Positions 1 through 11,284 of a stretch of 64,000 nt of DNA are shown piece after piece; position 1 is the first letter of the stretch; the number at the start of each line of letters is the position of its first letter. The stretch lies in NCBI GenBank assembly GCA_002189035.1, contig NEEC01000020.1:682001-746000 (forward strand). Reading direction: 5' to 3'. The position numbers and the translations under genes were made by a program. A model generated the notes under the pieces. The model had not been told where the DNA came from. It worked only from the letters and a program-made list of their open reading frames with translations, and did no database searches. Source of the stretch: Utricularia gibba (lineage: Eukaryota > Streptophyta > Magnoliopsida > Lamiales > Lentibulariaceae).

Positions 1-1019
1 CAAATGTTCTAACTATTGACTGTCCGGTTAGGTGGATTAGCCGGGTTGACGGTTCCCGTAAAACTCCATTTGATTTGATTATTTTATACATACTATTTTT
101 CTATACAAAACTAATTCTGAAATTTTAATTTTGTTTATATATTTGATAAGCCAACTATCGATTTTGTTAATATTTCGATATAGTATATATTTCAATGCAC
201 AAGTAGCTCTACTTTGGTCATCTACTACCGGGAACCAAAACCAAACCACAACAAAGAGTAAGGCATGTTCTTGCTGGTGCATCATTGTGCAGCAAAACTG
301 CACACACAGGCGCTTGCTCTCCCCATCCCAACAACAAGGTGTTCCAACAACTACCCACAACTCACGGCATTCTTGCTGGATGCATCATGGCAAAGAGAGG
401 AAGGCTAGCAATGGAATCCCTGCTATTAATTCATATTGGTATCTCCCTGATCCACAAGTTGGATTGATGCATCGAGAGACCAAAAGCCTAGAGCAATGAG
501 GGAGTTTAAAGCGAAGAGCACCTTGAGCAGGGGCTAAATGCTTCTTCCTCGCCTTAGTACTAACAGCAGGTCCATGTCAATATCAAATGAAGGGTGTGAA
601 TAGTAGAACCTGAACATGAACTGAACTGCAAAAAGAAGCTAATGGAAGGGATGTTATGCATCCAGAAGCCATAAGCATAGAGCAATGAAGAGCACCTTAT
701 GCAGGGGGAGTCTGCTCTTGGACTGCCCAAGTGCTTCTCCCTCACCTTACTACTAACAGCAGGTCAATGTCAACATCAAATGAAGAGTGAATATGCAATC
801 CTTAACATGAACTGAAATGCAGAAAGAAGCTAATGGAAGGGATTTTGTGCATCTTGACAAATGAGAAGAATCAGGAAAGTAAAATACAAGCACACAAGTT
901 TAAATCATGAGCAACAATGCTATTGGGGTGAATCGCAGAGCATTACTAAGGAATTCAGTGAACAAGTGAAGCCTGGATTGATGAAGCACTTTAGGGGTTG
1001 GTTCAGATCTGGGTGGAGT
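1..1019. other. Spacer downstream of PRA1, no gene
   Basis: No gene is supported here. The only structure is an imperfect tandem repeat at about 480-854, listed separately. Open frames on either strand are short and lack family-like features. The stretch lies 3' of the minus-strand PRA1 gene and may include its 3' untranslated region. Confidence 0.6.
480..854. repeat. Imperfect tandem duplication, about 190 bp unit, 2 copies
   Basis: Copy 1 (about 480-663) and copy 2 (about 669-854) share an ordered series of words: gagcaatga, gagcacctt, actaacagcaggt, atgaactgaa and ctaatggaaggga. The offset is 189-191 bases. The copies differ by scattered substitutions and small indels, so the duplication is not recent. 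No coding frame runs through both copies. Confidence 0.85.
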
Positions 1020-1640
1020 TCAAACGCGTGTGGCGACAGCGGGTGCGGCGGCGGTGGCAGCGGCGCCTCCAAGGAGCGACAAGAAACTCGAATTGGCAGG
1101 TCCTTGATCATCCAAGAACAGATCTTCGGGCACTCGGAAGGCTCCATGGGCGCAGACAACGGCAAGGCCGACAAGCAAAGAAGAGATCACGAGAGATCCA
1201 ATGCTGGTGAGGAAAACCACGACGATAGTCGAGACAACGAGAATCCCCAGCATCTCCCGATCGGAGAACGCGCGTCCGCCGATGACGAGAGGCTGGTCGG
1301 AGGGGCGAAAAGCGTAGAGAAATATCCACGCGGCGAGAAGAACCAACAGAACGAGGAGAGAGAACGGGTGAGAGAGGAGAGATATTCCAACAGAGAGCGC
1401 AATCACGGAGAAGTAGTTGACTCGGAAATAGGAGAAATTCCGGCGGATTCGGGATGCCGCCTCCCCGAGGTTGTCAGGCCGGGCGATGGCGGAGCGATCT
1501 ATGAGCTCCCTCCAAGGCCGGCGCTGAGACAGCCCCTGGCGTATGGTGGTGTTCAGGCGGGAGACGAAACTGCGCAACGCCGGAGTGGCGATCGGCGGCT
1601 GGGATTCCGACTGTGGGCTGGAGACAGGAAGCGTCGCCAT
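1020..1640 (-). CDS. PRA1B: PRA1 family protein, B subgroup (prenylated Rab acceptor)
   Basis: This is an intronless gene of 206 residues. The start is the ATG at 1640; the frame extends upstream only to a TTG. PRA1 proteins bind prenylated Rab GTPases and act in ER-Golgi-endosome traffic. The N-terminal half holds the conserved stretch around ALRSFVSRL, RPWRELIDRS and the SRIRRNFSYFRVNY segment. Two long hydrophobic blocks follow (about residues 75-105 and 125-160), separated by the polar SDQPLVIGG loop typical of the family. The C-terminus ends in an Ala-rich tail. An IMK-type receptor kinase lies next to it, as in Arabidopsis (At3g56110/At3g56100, from memory). Assignment to subgroup B is by overall resemblance. 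Confidence 0.93.
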   Translation of the reverse strand: MATLPVSSPQSESQPPIATPALRSFVSRLNTTIRQGLSQRRPWRELIDRSAIARPDNLGEAASRIRRNFSYFRVNYFSVIALSVGISLLSHPFSLLVLLVLLAAWIFLYAFRPSDQPLVIGGRAFSDREMLGILVVSTIVVVFLTSIGSLVISSLLVGLAVVCAHGAFRVPEDLFLDDQGPANSSFLSLLGGAAATAAAPAVATRV

Positions 1641-2379
1641 CGTCGAAGAGAGAGAAAAGCCCTCAAAATGCAATGGCAATTATTTAGGGATAAAGATGCC
1701 TAACATTCGAATTTGGGATGGTAATGTAAATATTATATTAATACTTCTTTATTATCTTAATCTTATTTCATTAAAAAATTGATTTTACCTAATAATTATA
1801 AATTAGTCAACAATGTTCAAAAAATTAATCTCAAAATTTTATTACCTACCAATTTAACATAAATAATTACAATTGTTTGAAATAATTAACATTACTAATC
1901 TGTAAATATTTAAAATATTTAATAAAATTAATGATCCCTAATTTTAAAATAATATAAAGATAATTATACTTGATCGTTACACAATGAAAAATAAAAAATA
2001 TCTAAAATATAAAACTTTAAGAATTATATATACTCGATATGTCAAATTTTTGAAAATTTGATGGCCGATTTTGTCAAAATGTTCAATTTTAGATTTTTTT
2101 TAATGAGATTTCCTCAATTTATGACTTCCATTTCAGTTCAAAATTAAATTTTAGAAAAAAATAATGAAATTTCAAAAGAAATTAAAAAATTTTTTATTTT
2201 GAAAATTCAAAATTTAAAACATGACTTAACCTAGCATCAATAGATACTAATGCTAACAACCCGATTTAGGTATCTAGTTATCTATTTTATTAGGACTATG
2301 ACTGCCATTAATACCTCTAAAAATTGGGGATATTAGAAATGTGAAGATTGTGATAAAAATAACCAACTTAACCAGTGTT

Positions 2380-2640
2380 ATTGAAATTTTTTTGAAATTA
2401 TTTTTATTTTTTCAAAGTTATTTTAGAAAAATATAAATAATAATTCAAATTAAAAATACTCATTACTTTTGAAAAAATAATTTTTGTATTACAATTTTAA
2501 AAATATTTTTAATAGAATTACTTTTACAATTAATGTTATAAAATAAAATTGTTTTTATTTTTTGAAAAGTAGAAATAAACTTCAAAAATTTTAGATAACA
2601 ATGTTTTAATTCAAAAATTTTGGTTAAATGTGTGAGATAG
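2380..2640. repeat. Dispersed AT-rich repeat, family C copy 1
   Basis: The words gaaatttttttgaaatta, attttaaaaatatttttaat, agaattacttttacaatta, ttatttttt and caaaaattttagataa occur in the same order at about 63325-63545. The strongest match is the roughly 38-base block around attttaaaaatattttt. The orientation is the same. Confidence 0.6.
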
Positions 2641-3002
2641 ATTAGAAAGACAATCTCATAATTGTTATTTTCAACTACACACATTCCCACTATTTATCAA
2701 AATGGTCCAAGAATCCAAATTTTGTTCAAATTTGAAAAAACATAACCATACTTTCAAGAAAAATAATTGAAATCTGAAATTACACAAAATTTAATTCATG
2801 TTTGGAAAAAGTTCTATGTATGTTAATCAAATACGAATGATTTACGTTTCAAAAAACTTACAAATTTGAAAATGTTTCTTATATTTAAGAAGTTACATAC
2901 TTCCAACTTCTAGTTTTTTATATGCATTTTCTTGAAAATTGATTTATAACACGCACAATGTTAATTAAACACAAGATCACAACAAACACAACGCGGTCGG
3001 AT

Positions 3003-3036
3003 AGGGTTTAGGGTTTGCGGTTTAGGGTTTTGAGTG
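3003..3036 (+). repeat. Short telomere-like TTTAGGG motif
   Basis: Three imperfect plant telomere units (TTTAGGG) occur in 34 bases. The third follows a gcgg interruption. It is a telo-box-like element or a short interstitial remnant, about 1.2 kb upstream of the receptor kinase start. It is too short to prove a former chromosome end. Confidence 0.6.
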
Positions 3037-4213
3037 GGGGAGTGAGTGGCTATTGGATGGCAGTTAATGTTCTGTTTCACATTAAATGCTCTGTGAAAGT
3101 TGCATTGAATGGTAACTTACACGGTGAAAAGCCCTAATTTCCCCCACAGCAGTAACACAGTAAATACTGTTGGGGGTAGTTGCAACTGCCATCAATATGA
3201 ATGCCCCTTTTTATGAATTATATTTTTATTTTGAGAAAAAGGAAAATTGTGTTTGGTGTAGAAATAATGATATTATATGATTAATTAAATTCGTTTAATA
3301 TATTAATTTGTATCTTATCTTAAATAAAAAAATTATATTGATTTACCAACATTGTTTAAAAACCACAGTTTAATTATAATTAAATTGTTTTGAATCGTGG
3401 ATTATTCAACATAATGGTTAAATTAAATTTAAAATGTTTTAAAATATAAAGAAATGAATTATGGTTCAATTACAGTTAGATAGTATTTCAATTATAATTC
3501 AATCACATTTTTCTGTTTTTTCATAATAAAAATATTATGTTTTTATAAAAATCAATAATTTAATCATGATTTAAACCTCGGGTACATCATTCAAACAGCA
3601 AAGTATTTATTTATTTATTTTTCAATTTAAAACACTAGCAACTGGTTTCATTGTACGGACGTTAGAAATGTGTTTTTGACCACAGAGGGCGGTAAAGTAC
3701 TTTTTAGCCCACTTCGAGTCTTGGATGGCATTAAATGGGGAAGCAGCCTTAGAGGGGCAATCTCGTCCTTTCTCCGGAATCGATATAGCCGTTGTAGCCC
3801 ACTTGCATAATATATAAAGATGGGGAATAAGGGCGCTTCTGTCGGTCGTTGCAAGGAGGAGATGAGAAAAATGGGAACGGGTACTTTTGTCGGAATTCCC
3901 ACATGTCCCCTGGAAAACTAGCCGTTGCGAGAACCAGTAGGAGTGGCCTAAAGGAAAAAAACAAATGCTGGGAGAGTAAGAGTGTGGACCCTTGTCCATA
4001 GGGCTCCTCGAGAAACTCCACTGAGTTAAATCCCCCCTGTCTCTTGTTATGTTTTCACGTGCCCAGAAATCGCATCATCACCCCTAGAAACTCTGTTTCT
4101 TCTTCTTCTTCCCTCCCTCTGCTGGAGAAACACTAAAGAAAAAAGGAATCTTTTTTCACCTTTTGCTTGCTTGCCCCCCCTCTCCTTTCTGCTGTGGTTT
4201 CCGCGAAGTGGGT

Positions 4214-6669
4214 ATGGAGGAAAAGGCTGGGTCTTGTAAGGAAGATGAGGTTGTTCAGAATGGGCCCTTTTACTACTTCCCTTTGTTTTCTCAAGTTTTC
4301 TTGGTTGCCCAGTTCCTGGTTTGTGTAGCTGCTGCGAGTTCGAGTAGCTCCTGGGATGGGATAGTGGTAACAGAAGCAGATTATCAGGGGCTGCAAGCAT
4401 TTAAGCATGATTTGGTTGATCCAAATGGGGTTTTGAAAAGCTGGAATGATTCTGGTTATGGAGCTTGCTCTGGCGGCTGGGCTGGAATAAAGTGTTCACA
4501 GGGACAGGTTATTGTTATCCAACTTCCATGGAGGGGATTGGGTGGAAGAATCACTGAGAAAATCAGTCAGTTTCAAGGACTTCGAAAGCTTAGTCTCCAT
4601 GATAACCTTTTAGTTGGTTCTATCCCAATTTCCTTGGGTCTTTTGCCTAATCTCAGAGGAGTTCAGCTGTACAATAACATGCTTTCTGGTTCAATCCCTG
4701 CAACTCTTGGGTTGTGCCCACTCATTCAGAGTATTGATCTTGGTAACAATTCTCTGTCTGGTGAACTCCCTGCTGCTTTAGTTAACTCCACCAGGCTTTT
4801 CCGCCTTAATGTGAGCTATAACTCACTCTCTGGTTCAATCCCAGATTCTTTCACTCAGTCAAGATCACTTATTTTTCTTGCTCTGGAGAGGAACAATTTT
4901 TCTGGTGCTATTCCAGATTCTTGGGGAAGTGTGACAGATGGTTCATTTCAGCTTCAGTATCTGACCCTTGACCACAACTCATTCAATGGAAGCATTCCTG
5001 TTAGCCTATCCAACTTGAAAAACCTTTCTGCTCTCGATTTGAGTTACAATCAAATCGTGGGACCAATACCTGATGAAATTGGGAACATCTCTTCCCTTGG
5101 GAGATTTGATTTGTCTCACAACAGTCTTTCAGGAGAGATCCCAGTTTCTTTAGGAGAACTACCAAATCTCTATTCCTTCAATGTGTCTTACAACAACCTC
5201 TCTGGTTCAGTTCCCATAAGCCTTTCCCAAAGATTCAATGCTAGTGCATTTGAGGGTAATCTTCAGCTATGTGGATTTAGTGTTTCAGCACCATGTTCAC
5301 AGCCTCCAGCTCCGGAAAAACAGCACCGGAGGATGGGAATTAAAGACATTCTGCTGATTGCATTTGCTGTTAGTCTCCTGATTTTGATGGTGATATGCTG
5401 TATTTTGATAGTCTGCTTAATGAGGAAAACTAAAAGGGGGGACACAGAAGCCAACAAGAGTGGTTCAGCCGCAGCAGGAGAAGCTTCAGGCAAGGGAGAA
5501 AAGGGTACTGTCTAGAACCAGTCTTTCTTTTACTGCTCAATAAACACTCCATGAACTTTATTAACTGAATGTCATTTCCATCAGGCTCTCAGTCCACCGC
5601 CAGAGACATTCAAACAAGTGCAGATACTGGTGGGAAACTTGTGCACTTCGATGGGGCGATTGCTTTCACAGCAGATGATCTTCTATGTGCAACTGCTGAA
5701 ATCATAGGCAAAAGCACTTATGGAACAGTGTATAAAGCCACGATGGAAGATGGGGTCCAAGTTGCAGTTAAGAGACTGAGAGAAAGAATCACAAAAGGGC
5801 AAAAGGATTTCGAAATCGAAGTCAATGCTTTAGGAAAAATCAGGCACCCCCATCTTCTTGCACTAAGAGCTTACTATTTAGGCCCCAAGGGAGAAAAGCT
5901 GCTGGTCTTTGACTACATGGTTAATGGCAGCCTTGCCACTTTTCTTCACGGTAAAAGAATTCACAAACTTACCTCAGTTTCTTGTTCTCCACATCCCTGG
6001 TTCTTGATTAACTGATAATCCTTTTTTTGGGGGTGTTTTGCAGCGCGAGCACCTGATACAACAGTCGATTGGTCAACGAGGATGAAGATTGCCAAAGGGA
6101 TGACGAGGGGATTGATTTACCTCCACAACAATGTCAGCATCATCCATGGAAACCTGACATCAACCAACGTTCTTCTCGATGAGCAGACAAATGCAAAGAT
6201 TTCAGACTACGGCCTTTCACGGCTAATGACAGCTGCCGCAAATGCGAACGTAATCGCGACTGCGGGAGCTTTGGGATACAGGGCGCCTGAGCTTTCCAAA
6301 CTGAAAAAGGCTACCACGAAGAGCGATGTTTATAGCCTCGGAGTTATTATGTTGGAACTTCTTACCGGAAAATCTCCCGGCGAGGAGATGAACGGCGTGG
6401 ATTTGCCGCAGTGGGTGGCGTCGATCGTGAAGGAAGAGTGGACGAAAGACGTGTTCGATCTGGAATTGATGAGGGATTCATCTGTCATCGGCGATGAGTT
6501 GTTGAATACGCTGAAGCTGGCCCTCCATTGCGTGGATCCATCTCCGTCGGCGAGGCCGGAGGCCAGTCAGATTCTACAGCAACTGGAAGAAATCAGACCA
6601 GACACCGTCGCCAGTAGCTCCGGAGAAGACATCCCCGGCGGCGCCGCCCCGCTGTCTTCCAGTGATTAA
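4214..6669 (+). CDS. LRR receptor-like kinase of the IMK/MRLK type (atypical kinase)
   Basis: Three exons, 4214..5504, 5585..5950 and 6044..6669, join in phase to 760 residues. The ATG at 4214 is used; the frame upstream opens only at TTG. The order is an N-terminal hydrophobic segment (about 20-45), an LRR N-cap, about ten leucine-rich repeats with NxLSGxIP signatures, a transmembrane helix (about 377-402), an acidic/Ser-rich juxtamembrane stretch and a kinase domain from about residue 465. The glycine loop ([12 protein letters not shown]) and the ATP-binding Lys (VAVKRL) are present. The catalytic loop reads HGNLTSTN instead of HRDxxxxN and DFG reads DYG. These substitutions are typical of the inflorescence-meristem kinases IMK2 and IMK3. 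The protein is probably a plasma-membrane receptor for meristem signalling. Confidence 0.93.
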
Positions 6670-7758
6670 CGGTTAATCAAATCACTGTTTGATTCAGTAT
6701 TCTTTCATTTGATTAATTTGTACCAAGCTGCAGCGCATCCTTCTTTCAACCACTTATCAAAAATAGTAACCCTCTTAATAAAAAAATAATAAATTACATT
6801 AAAAGAAAATTTATTTTACTTAGATAATAAATATATAATATATAATTATATTTAAAAATATGTTAGATGTATATCTCACATGAATGCTCATAATGTACTA
6901 TATCCTAATTAATCCTTTCTAATTTATTGAATAATAAAGATTAATTATATTCGATGTTCAAATAGTAAGAGATAAAAAAAACTAAAAACTAATTACATTA
7001 TATCAATGCGGAAAATTTTGGAGATCTATTTTACCAATAGAAAATAAATAGTAATTTATATTAAATTAAAAAATGATAATTAATTTTATCAGAATGTTAG
7101 ATATTAGAATTTTTTGACGTAATTTTTTTTATAATAAATCACATGTATATTCACATATATCTTTATCAAACAAATATAATTTTCAATTAATCAACGTTTT
7201 AAATGATGAAAAAACATGAGTCATTTGTATAAATAATTCGAAGATGATTTAAAATATATTTAAAATATTAAAACAAATGTCACGATACATTTTTATTTTA
7301 AAAGATATTATTTATTTTGAATACTCAATTCTGATAATTTTGCATTATTTTCTTATGGAGAAAAATATTATATTTTTATTACAATAAAAAGATATTATAC
7401 AAGATTATGAGAGTTATTTTTATTTAAGCAAGATCTTCTCTGTTTGCAAGTCGTAACCAATATAGAATGCTGTGATTAGATCTTTAATCTTTTTAATTTA
7501 ATCTAACCTTTATCATATATAGTTTTTAATGAAAAAGGATATTCAATTAGGCAAGGCAAGTCATTGCCGCCCAATAAGTAAATGAGCCTGGGCCGGCCCA
7601 GTGCAATCTTCTGGATCCATCTCACATTAGAATTACTTGAAACGTCATACTGACCCTTCCGTCTAAAACAGAAAAAAACGAGGAGCAAGAACCTTGTAGT
7701 GATCCCGCAGGAACCCTAGTTCTCCAGTTTGGCTTTCTGTCTCAGCCGGAGGCTAAAT
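6670..7758. other. AT-rich intergenic region with eIF2-alpha promoter
   Basis: No gene is supported. Positions 6770-7540 are very AT-rich. The last 200 bases are more GC-rich and contain a palindromic double site II element (7588-7601). They also contain the likely eIF2-alpha leader, with a CCCTAGTT stretch just before the coding start. Confidence 0.6.
7588..7601. promoter_or_regulatory. Palindromic double site II element upstream of eIF2-alpha
   Basis: CTGGGCCGGCCCAG is a perfect palindrome holding TGGGCC on both strands, 158 bases before the eIF2-alpha ATG. TGGGCY site II elements are recognised by TCP factors and are common in promoters of plant translation genes. The function here is inferred from motif and position. 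Confidence 0.55.
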
Positions 7759-9766
7759 ATGGCGAACAACGGCCCGAACCTCGAATGCCGGATGTACGAA
7801 GCGAGGTACCCGGAAGTGGATCAGGCGGTGATGATAAAGGTGAAGTCTATGGCGGACAGCGGCGCGTATGTTTCACTTCTCGAGTACAACGACATAGAGG
7901 GAATGATTTTGTTCTCCGAGTTGTCCCGTCGCCGAATTCGAAGTATCAGCAGCTTGATTAAGGTTGGTCGTATTGAGCCTGTCATGGTTCTCCGTGTGGA
8001 CAAGGATAAGGGCTACATTGATCTCAGCAAGAGACGTGTGTCTGAGGAGGATATTCAGGGTTGCGAGGAGAGGTATAATAAGAGTAAACTTGTCCATTCT
8101 ATCATGAGGCATGTCGCGGAGACCATGAGTATTGACCTTGAGGTTAAATTCCCCTTCTTTTTGAAGTTTTTTTTCAGCATTTAGTGTAATGGGATGGTTT
8201 CATTGTTGATTTCATGTTTCTTTGGGTTTCTGCAGGACCTGTACATTCATGTTGGCTGGCCTTTATACAAGAAGTATGGCCATGCATTTGAGGTGAGGTA
8301 GATTTAGTGTTTGATATTTGTCTATTGTGGCACTTAGAGGTTCTTTATTGTGACATTTTGCTCTTTGATCCGAAGGCTTTCAAAGTGATCGTTAACGAGC
8401 CCGATTCAGTGCTTGACTCCCTCACCCGTGAAGTGAAAGAGATCGGTCATGATGGTCAAGAGGTAAAAATAAATGATTCTCTTTTTCCGACCCATGTAAA
8501 CTGTTTTGAGGCAGATTTTCTACTCTTCCAGAAGTGTTTTTCATTGTTTTTTCCAATAAAATTGCCAGGCTCTCCTTTATTGTTTTAGCTTCTCACCTGA
8601 GATTGAGAGTGTACCAAACACATTCAAGTGTTTACTATGTTCGGATTTGATTTCATCACCTGGCATTGGTTGCCCTGCAGGTGACGAAAGTGGTACCTGC
8701 TTTATCCGAGGAAGTGAAGGATGCTTTAGTTAAGAATATTAGAAGAAGAATGACACCGCAACCTCTGAAGATACGTGCAGATATTGAACTGAAGTGCTTT
8801 CAGTACGATGGTGTTTTGCACATAAAGGTCATAGTCCATTTAACAACTTTCGTGTTTTCATCCTTTTTGAATGTGTCTTGTCTTTTGGATTCGCACTGAA
8901 GCCCAATATGGCAGTGTTCAACGTGTGTCATACAGTATATGCTGAAGTAGGAAATTTTTACCAATGTTGGGGGTGTTTTATGTGTATCATGCCTATGCGT
9001 TGGAGGATAATTTTGAGTTTTAGGAAGAGTAGCAAAAAGAATGGAGTTAGTGTAAGCTCTAAAAGCCAAAAACTGCAAGTAACAAGATTTTGACATGGTT
9101 GAAGGTGCTAGTGTTTTTTTTTGCGTGGTTAAAGAAATTATTTAGCCTTTTCACTTTTATTCAGATCTTAATAACAAGGGATTGCTGATCTGTAAGTTGA
9201 GATGCCATTCTTTCGGTCTCTTTTTAATTATTGGTATCGGTTTGTCTCTTCAGGAAGCAATGCGTAAAGCAGAAGATGCCGGAAACAAGGATTGTCCCGT
9301 GAAAATGAAACTCATAGCTGCACCCTCATACGTTCTAAACACCCAGACTCTGGACAAGGTAATTGTGATAGTTCCCACTTAATTGTCTCTGTCTCGAAAA
9401 TATTTCCGGCCCGTATACAAACTGTGTGAACATTGTCTTTGCAGGAACAAGGCGTCGCAATCCTTAACAATGCTATCGAAATCTGTAGACGAGAAATCGA
9501 GCAGCACAAAGGAAAGCTTACTGTCAAGGAGGCACCCAGAGCGGTGAGTACATTGCACTGCTGCTTCTCTTCATCACACGATATACGATATCCTTGTTTG
9601 ATGGTTTCAGGTCAGCGAACGGGAGGACAAGCTACTTGCAGAGCAAATGGCTAAACTTGGTCAAGAAAACGAGGAAGTGAGCGGCGATGATGACAGCGAA
9701 GAGGAGGAAGACACCGGGATGGGGGAAATCGATCTCGAGAACGCAGGCCCCGGCATCACTGAGTGA
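7759..9766 (+). CDS. eIF2A: Translation initiation factor eIF2 subunit alpha
   Basis: Seven exons join in phase: 7759..8142, 8236..8292, 8376..8462, 8681..8827, 9254..9358, 9445..9543 and 9611..9766. They give 344 residues, the usual plant length. The first exon encodes the S1 RNA-binding domain. Ser56, within the ELSRRRIRS motif, is the site phosphorylated by the GCN2 kinase to slow initiation. The middle exons match the helical domain and the last the acidic tail ([11 protein letters not shown], then GMGEID). As part of the eIF2 trimer it delivers initiator tRNA to the 40S subunit in the cytosol. The ATG at 7759 gives the conserved [14 protein letters not shown] start. The reading frame is undamaged. 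Confidence 0.98.
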
Positions 9767-10184
9767 GTATCACCATCACCACCACCACCATTACTGCTTC
9801 TCAATCCTCCTCTTAGCCATTTTTGTTCCTGTTTGAGTTTTCCATACCCTCAGAGTCTTTGTTCAGGTAATGTATCCCTCCCAATGTTGTTCATATAGAG
9901 CACACCAACCCTTTTGGAGATACGAGATATTTCTTGTGTACTCCATTTGAACTCATTGCTGAGTAATGTGAGTGTTGAACTTGCTCATTTGATTAAGCGT
10001 GTGTTTAATAATATAGTATGTAAGATTTATATCCAAGTCTATATATACATGGATGTTGTTAAGGGCTAAAATCGGCATTGGAGTCGGAACTGATCTTTGG
10101 GTTATAGAGTTTGCTGGATGCGTTGAATTTGGGTATGGGTTTTATGCTTTGTTTGGTGCCTTTAATGAAAATAAAGGACAAAGA

Positions 10185-10252
10185 TTTTTTATGTGTAAAT
10201 CGTCGAGAAACGGAAAAATTTTTTATGTGTAAATCGTCGAGAAACGGAAAAA
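10185..10252. repeat. 34-bp direct tandem repeat, 2 copies
   Basis: The unit runs from ttttttatgtgtaaatcg through tcgagaaacggaaaaa. It is present twice back to back (10185-10218 and 10219-10252) with no mismatch by eye. Identity indicates a recent slippage or duplication. It lies in the spacer 3' of eIF2-alpha. Confidence 0.85.
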
Positions 10253-11166
10253 TTATGGAGTTGATGGAATTTGTCGGAAAATACCTTTGATAGATGGGTT
10301 TGGGAAAGATACAGGTTGTAGATTTTAGAGTCAAATCATTTTCTCTTCAAAACTTCTCTTGTTTATAGAAGATGTCGATTTAAACGAATCATGAATTTTG
10401 TAATGATCCGATTGCTTTCCTTGCTTGCTGTACATGTTGCGATCTTGCCCTTGTATAACTGTCGACTGTTTTGTTATTATCGTAATTCGACTATTTTTCA
10501 ATCTGTCCAAAACAATCGTTTTTGACTAACCCCAATAATTATCGATCTGTCATATTGCGTCAGTATGTCATAACATCTTTTAATCACTTTTACAGTAACT
10601 CATTAGATAGTACTGATTTGGGCCCCATCAGATGTTTAATTAGTTAGTATATGTATATCAATTTTATATAGTTATATTATTCGTATATTTATTTTTTGAA
10701 CATATAAATGATATATAAAATAAAGTGAGTTTAATTATGTATATATTATTCATATATTCACAAAGTATATAAACATTATTTGAATACTACAAAAAAATTT
10801 ACAAAATTATATATAAATTTTTAGAATAATTAAATATGATGGTTCAAGAAACGTGGTCGAACGATTCCAAGTACCCACAACCCGAACTGGTTGGAACTTG
10901 GGATTCTAGTTTGAATCAACCGTTGACTTCTTGTGCAAATTGGTTTGCTTTGACTAAATTATTTTTATTTATTATTATTTTTTAATAGTTGGGCCATTGA
11001 CTTACTAGATGCCCAGTTTGATCTGGCCCGTTGAAGTCTATTTTACTTTAACCAGCGGGAACATGCCACGTTTGTGATGCAAAGATAAGATGAATATAGC
11101 TGACGTGTCTGGATAGTACACGGCTGCCCTCGGCTGTCCTGAATGTACAACTCTCTTTGTGTAGCA

Positions 11167-11174
11167 TATAAATA
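11167..11174 (+). promoter_or_regulatory. Probable TATA box of UGP3
   Basis: TATAAATA lies 111 bases upstream of the UGP3 ATG in a region of mixed composition, a normal TATA-to-start distance for a plant gene with a short leader. It is assigned by motif and distance only. Confidence 0.5.
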
Positions 11175-11284
11175 CGCAAAGACTCGAGCGGCATATCCTT
11201 CGGAACCTTCATTACGATCCTTCGATTCCGGAGTTCAGACAGCACTTGAGTTCGGGAACGTGTCGCCTCTAAGGCGGTCTGTAA

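Larger units (their letters stand above)
1641..4213. other. AT-rich intergenic region between PRA1 and the receptor kinase
   Basis: About 2.6 kb with no supported gene. It is strongly AT-rich from about 1700 to 2950. It holds one copy of a dispersed AT-rich repeat (about 2380-2640) and a telomere-like motif (3003-3036). From about 4090 the plus strand becomes CT-rich, consistent with the 5' leader of the receptor kinase. Minus-strand open frames between 3622 and 4400 overlap that leader and the kinase start and do not look like proteins. Confidence 0.6.
9767..11284. other. Intergenic region and UGP3 promoter
   Basis: No gene is supported. It includes the likely eIF2-alpha 3' UTR, a perfect 34-bp tandem repeat near 10185-10252 and an AT-rich stretch at 10600-10840. 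The UGP3 promoter has a TATAAATA at 11167-11174, about 110 bases before the ATG. A small open frame at 11143-11388 overlaps the UGP3 start in another frame and could be a leader ORF, but has no recognisable features. Confidence 0.6.

Noticed and set aside
861-1703. 280-codon plus-strand frame
   Set aside because: It is antisense to the PRA1 coding region and its composition (Arg/Glu/Gly-rich) mirrors the reverse codons. No family features.
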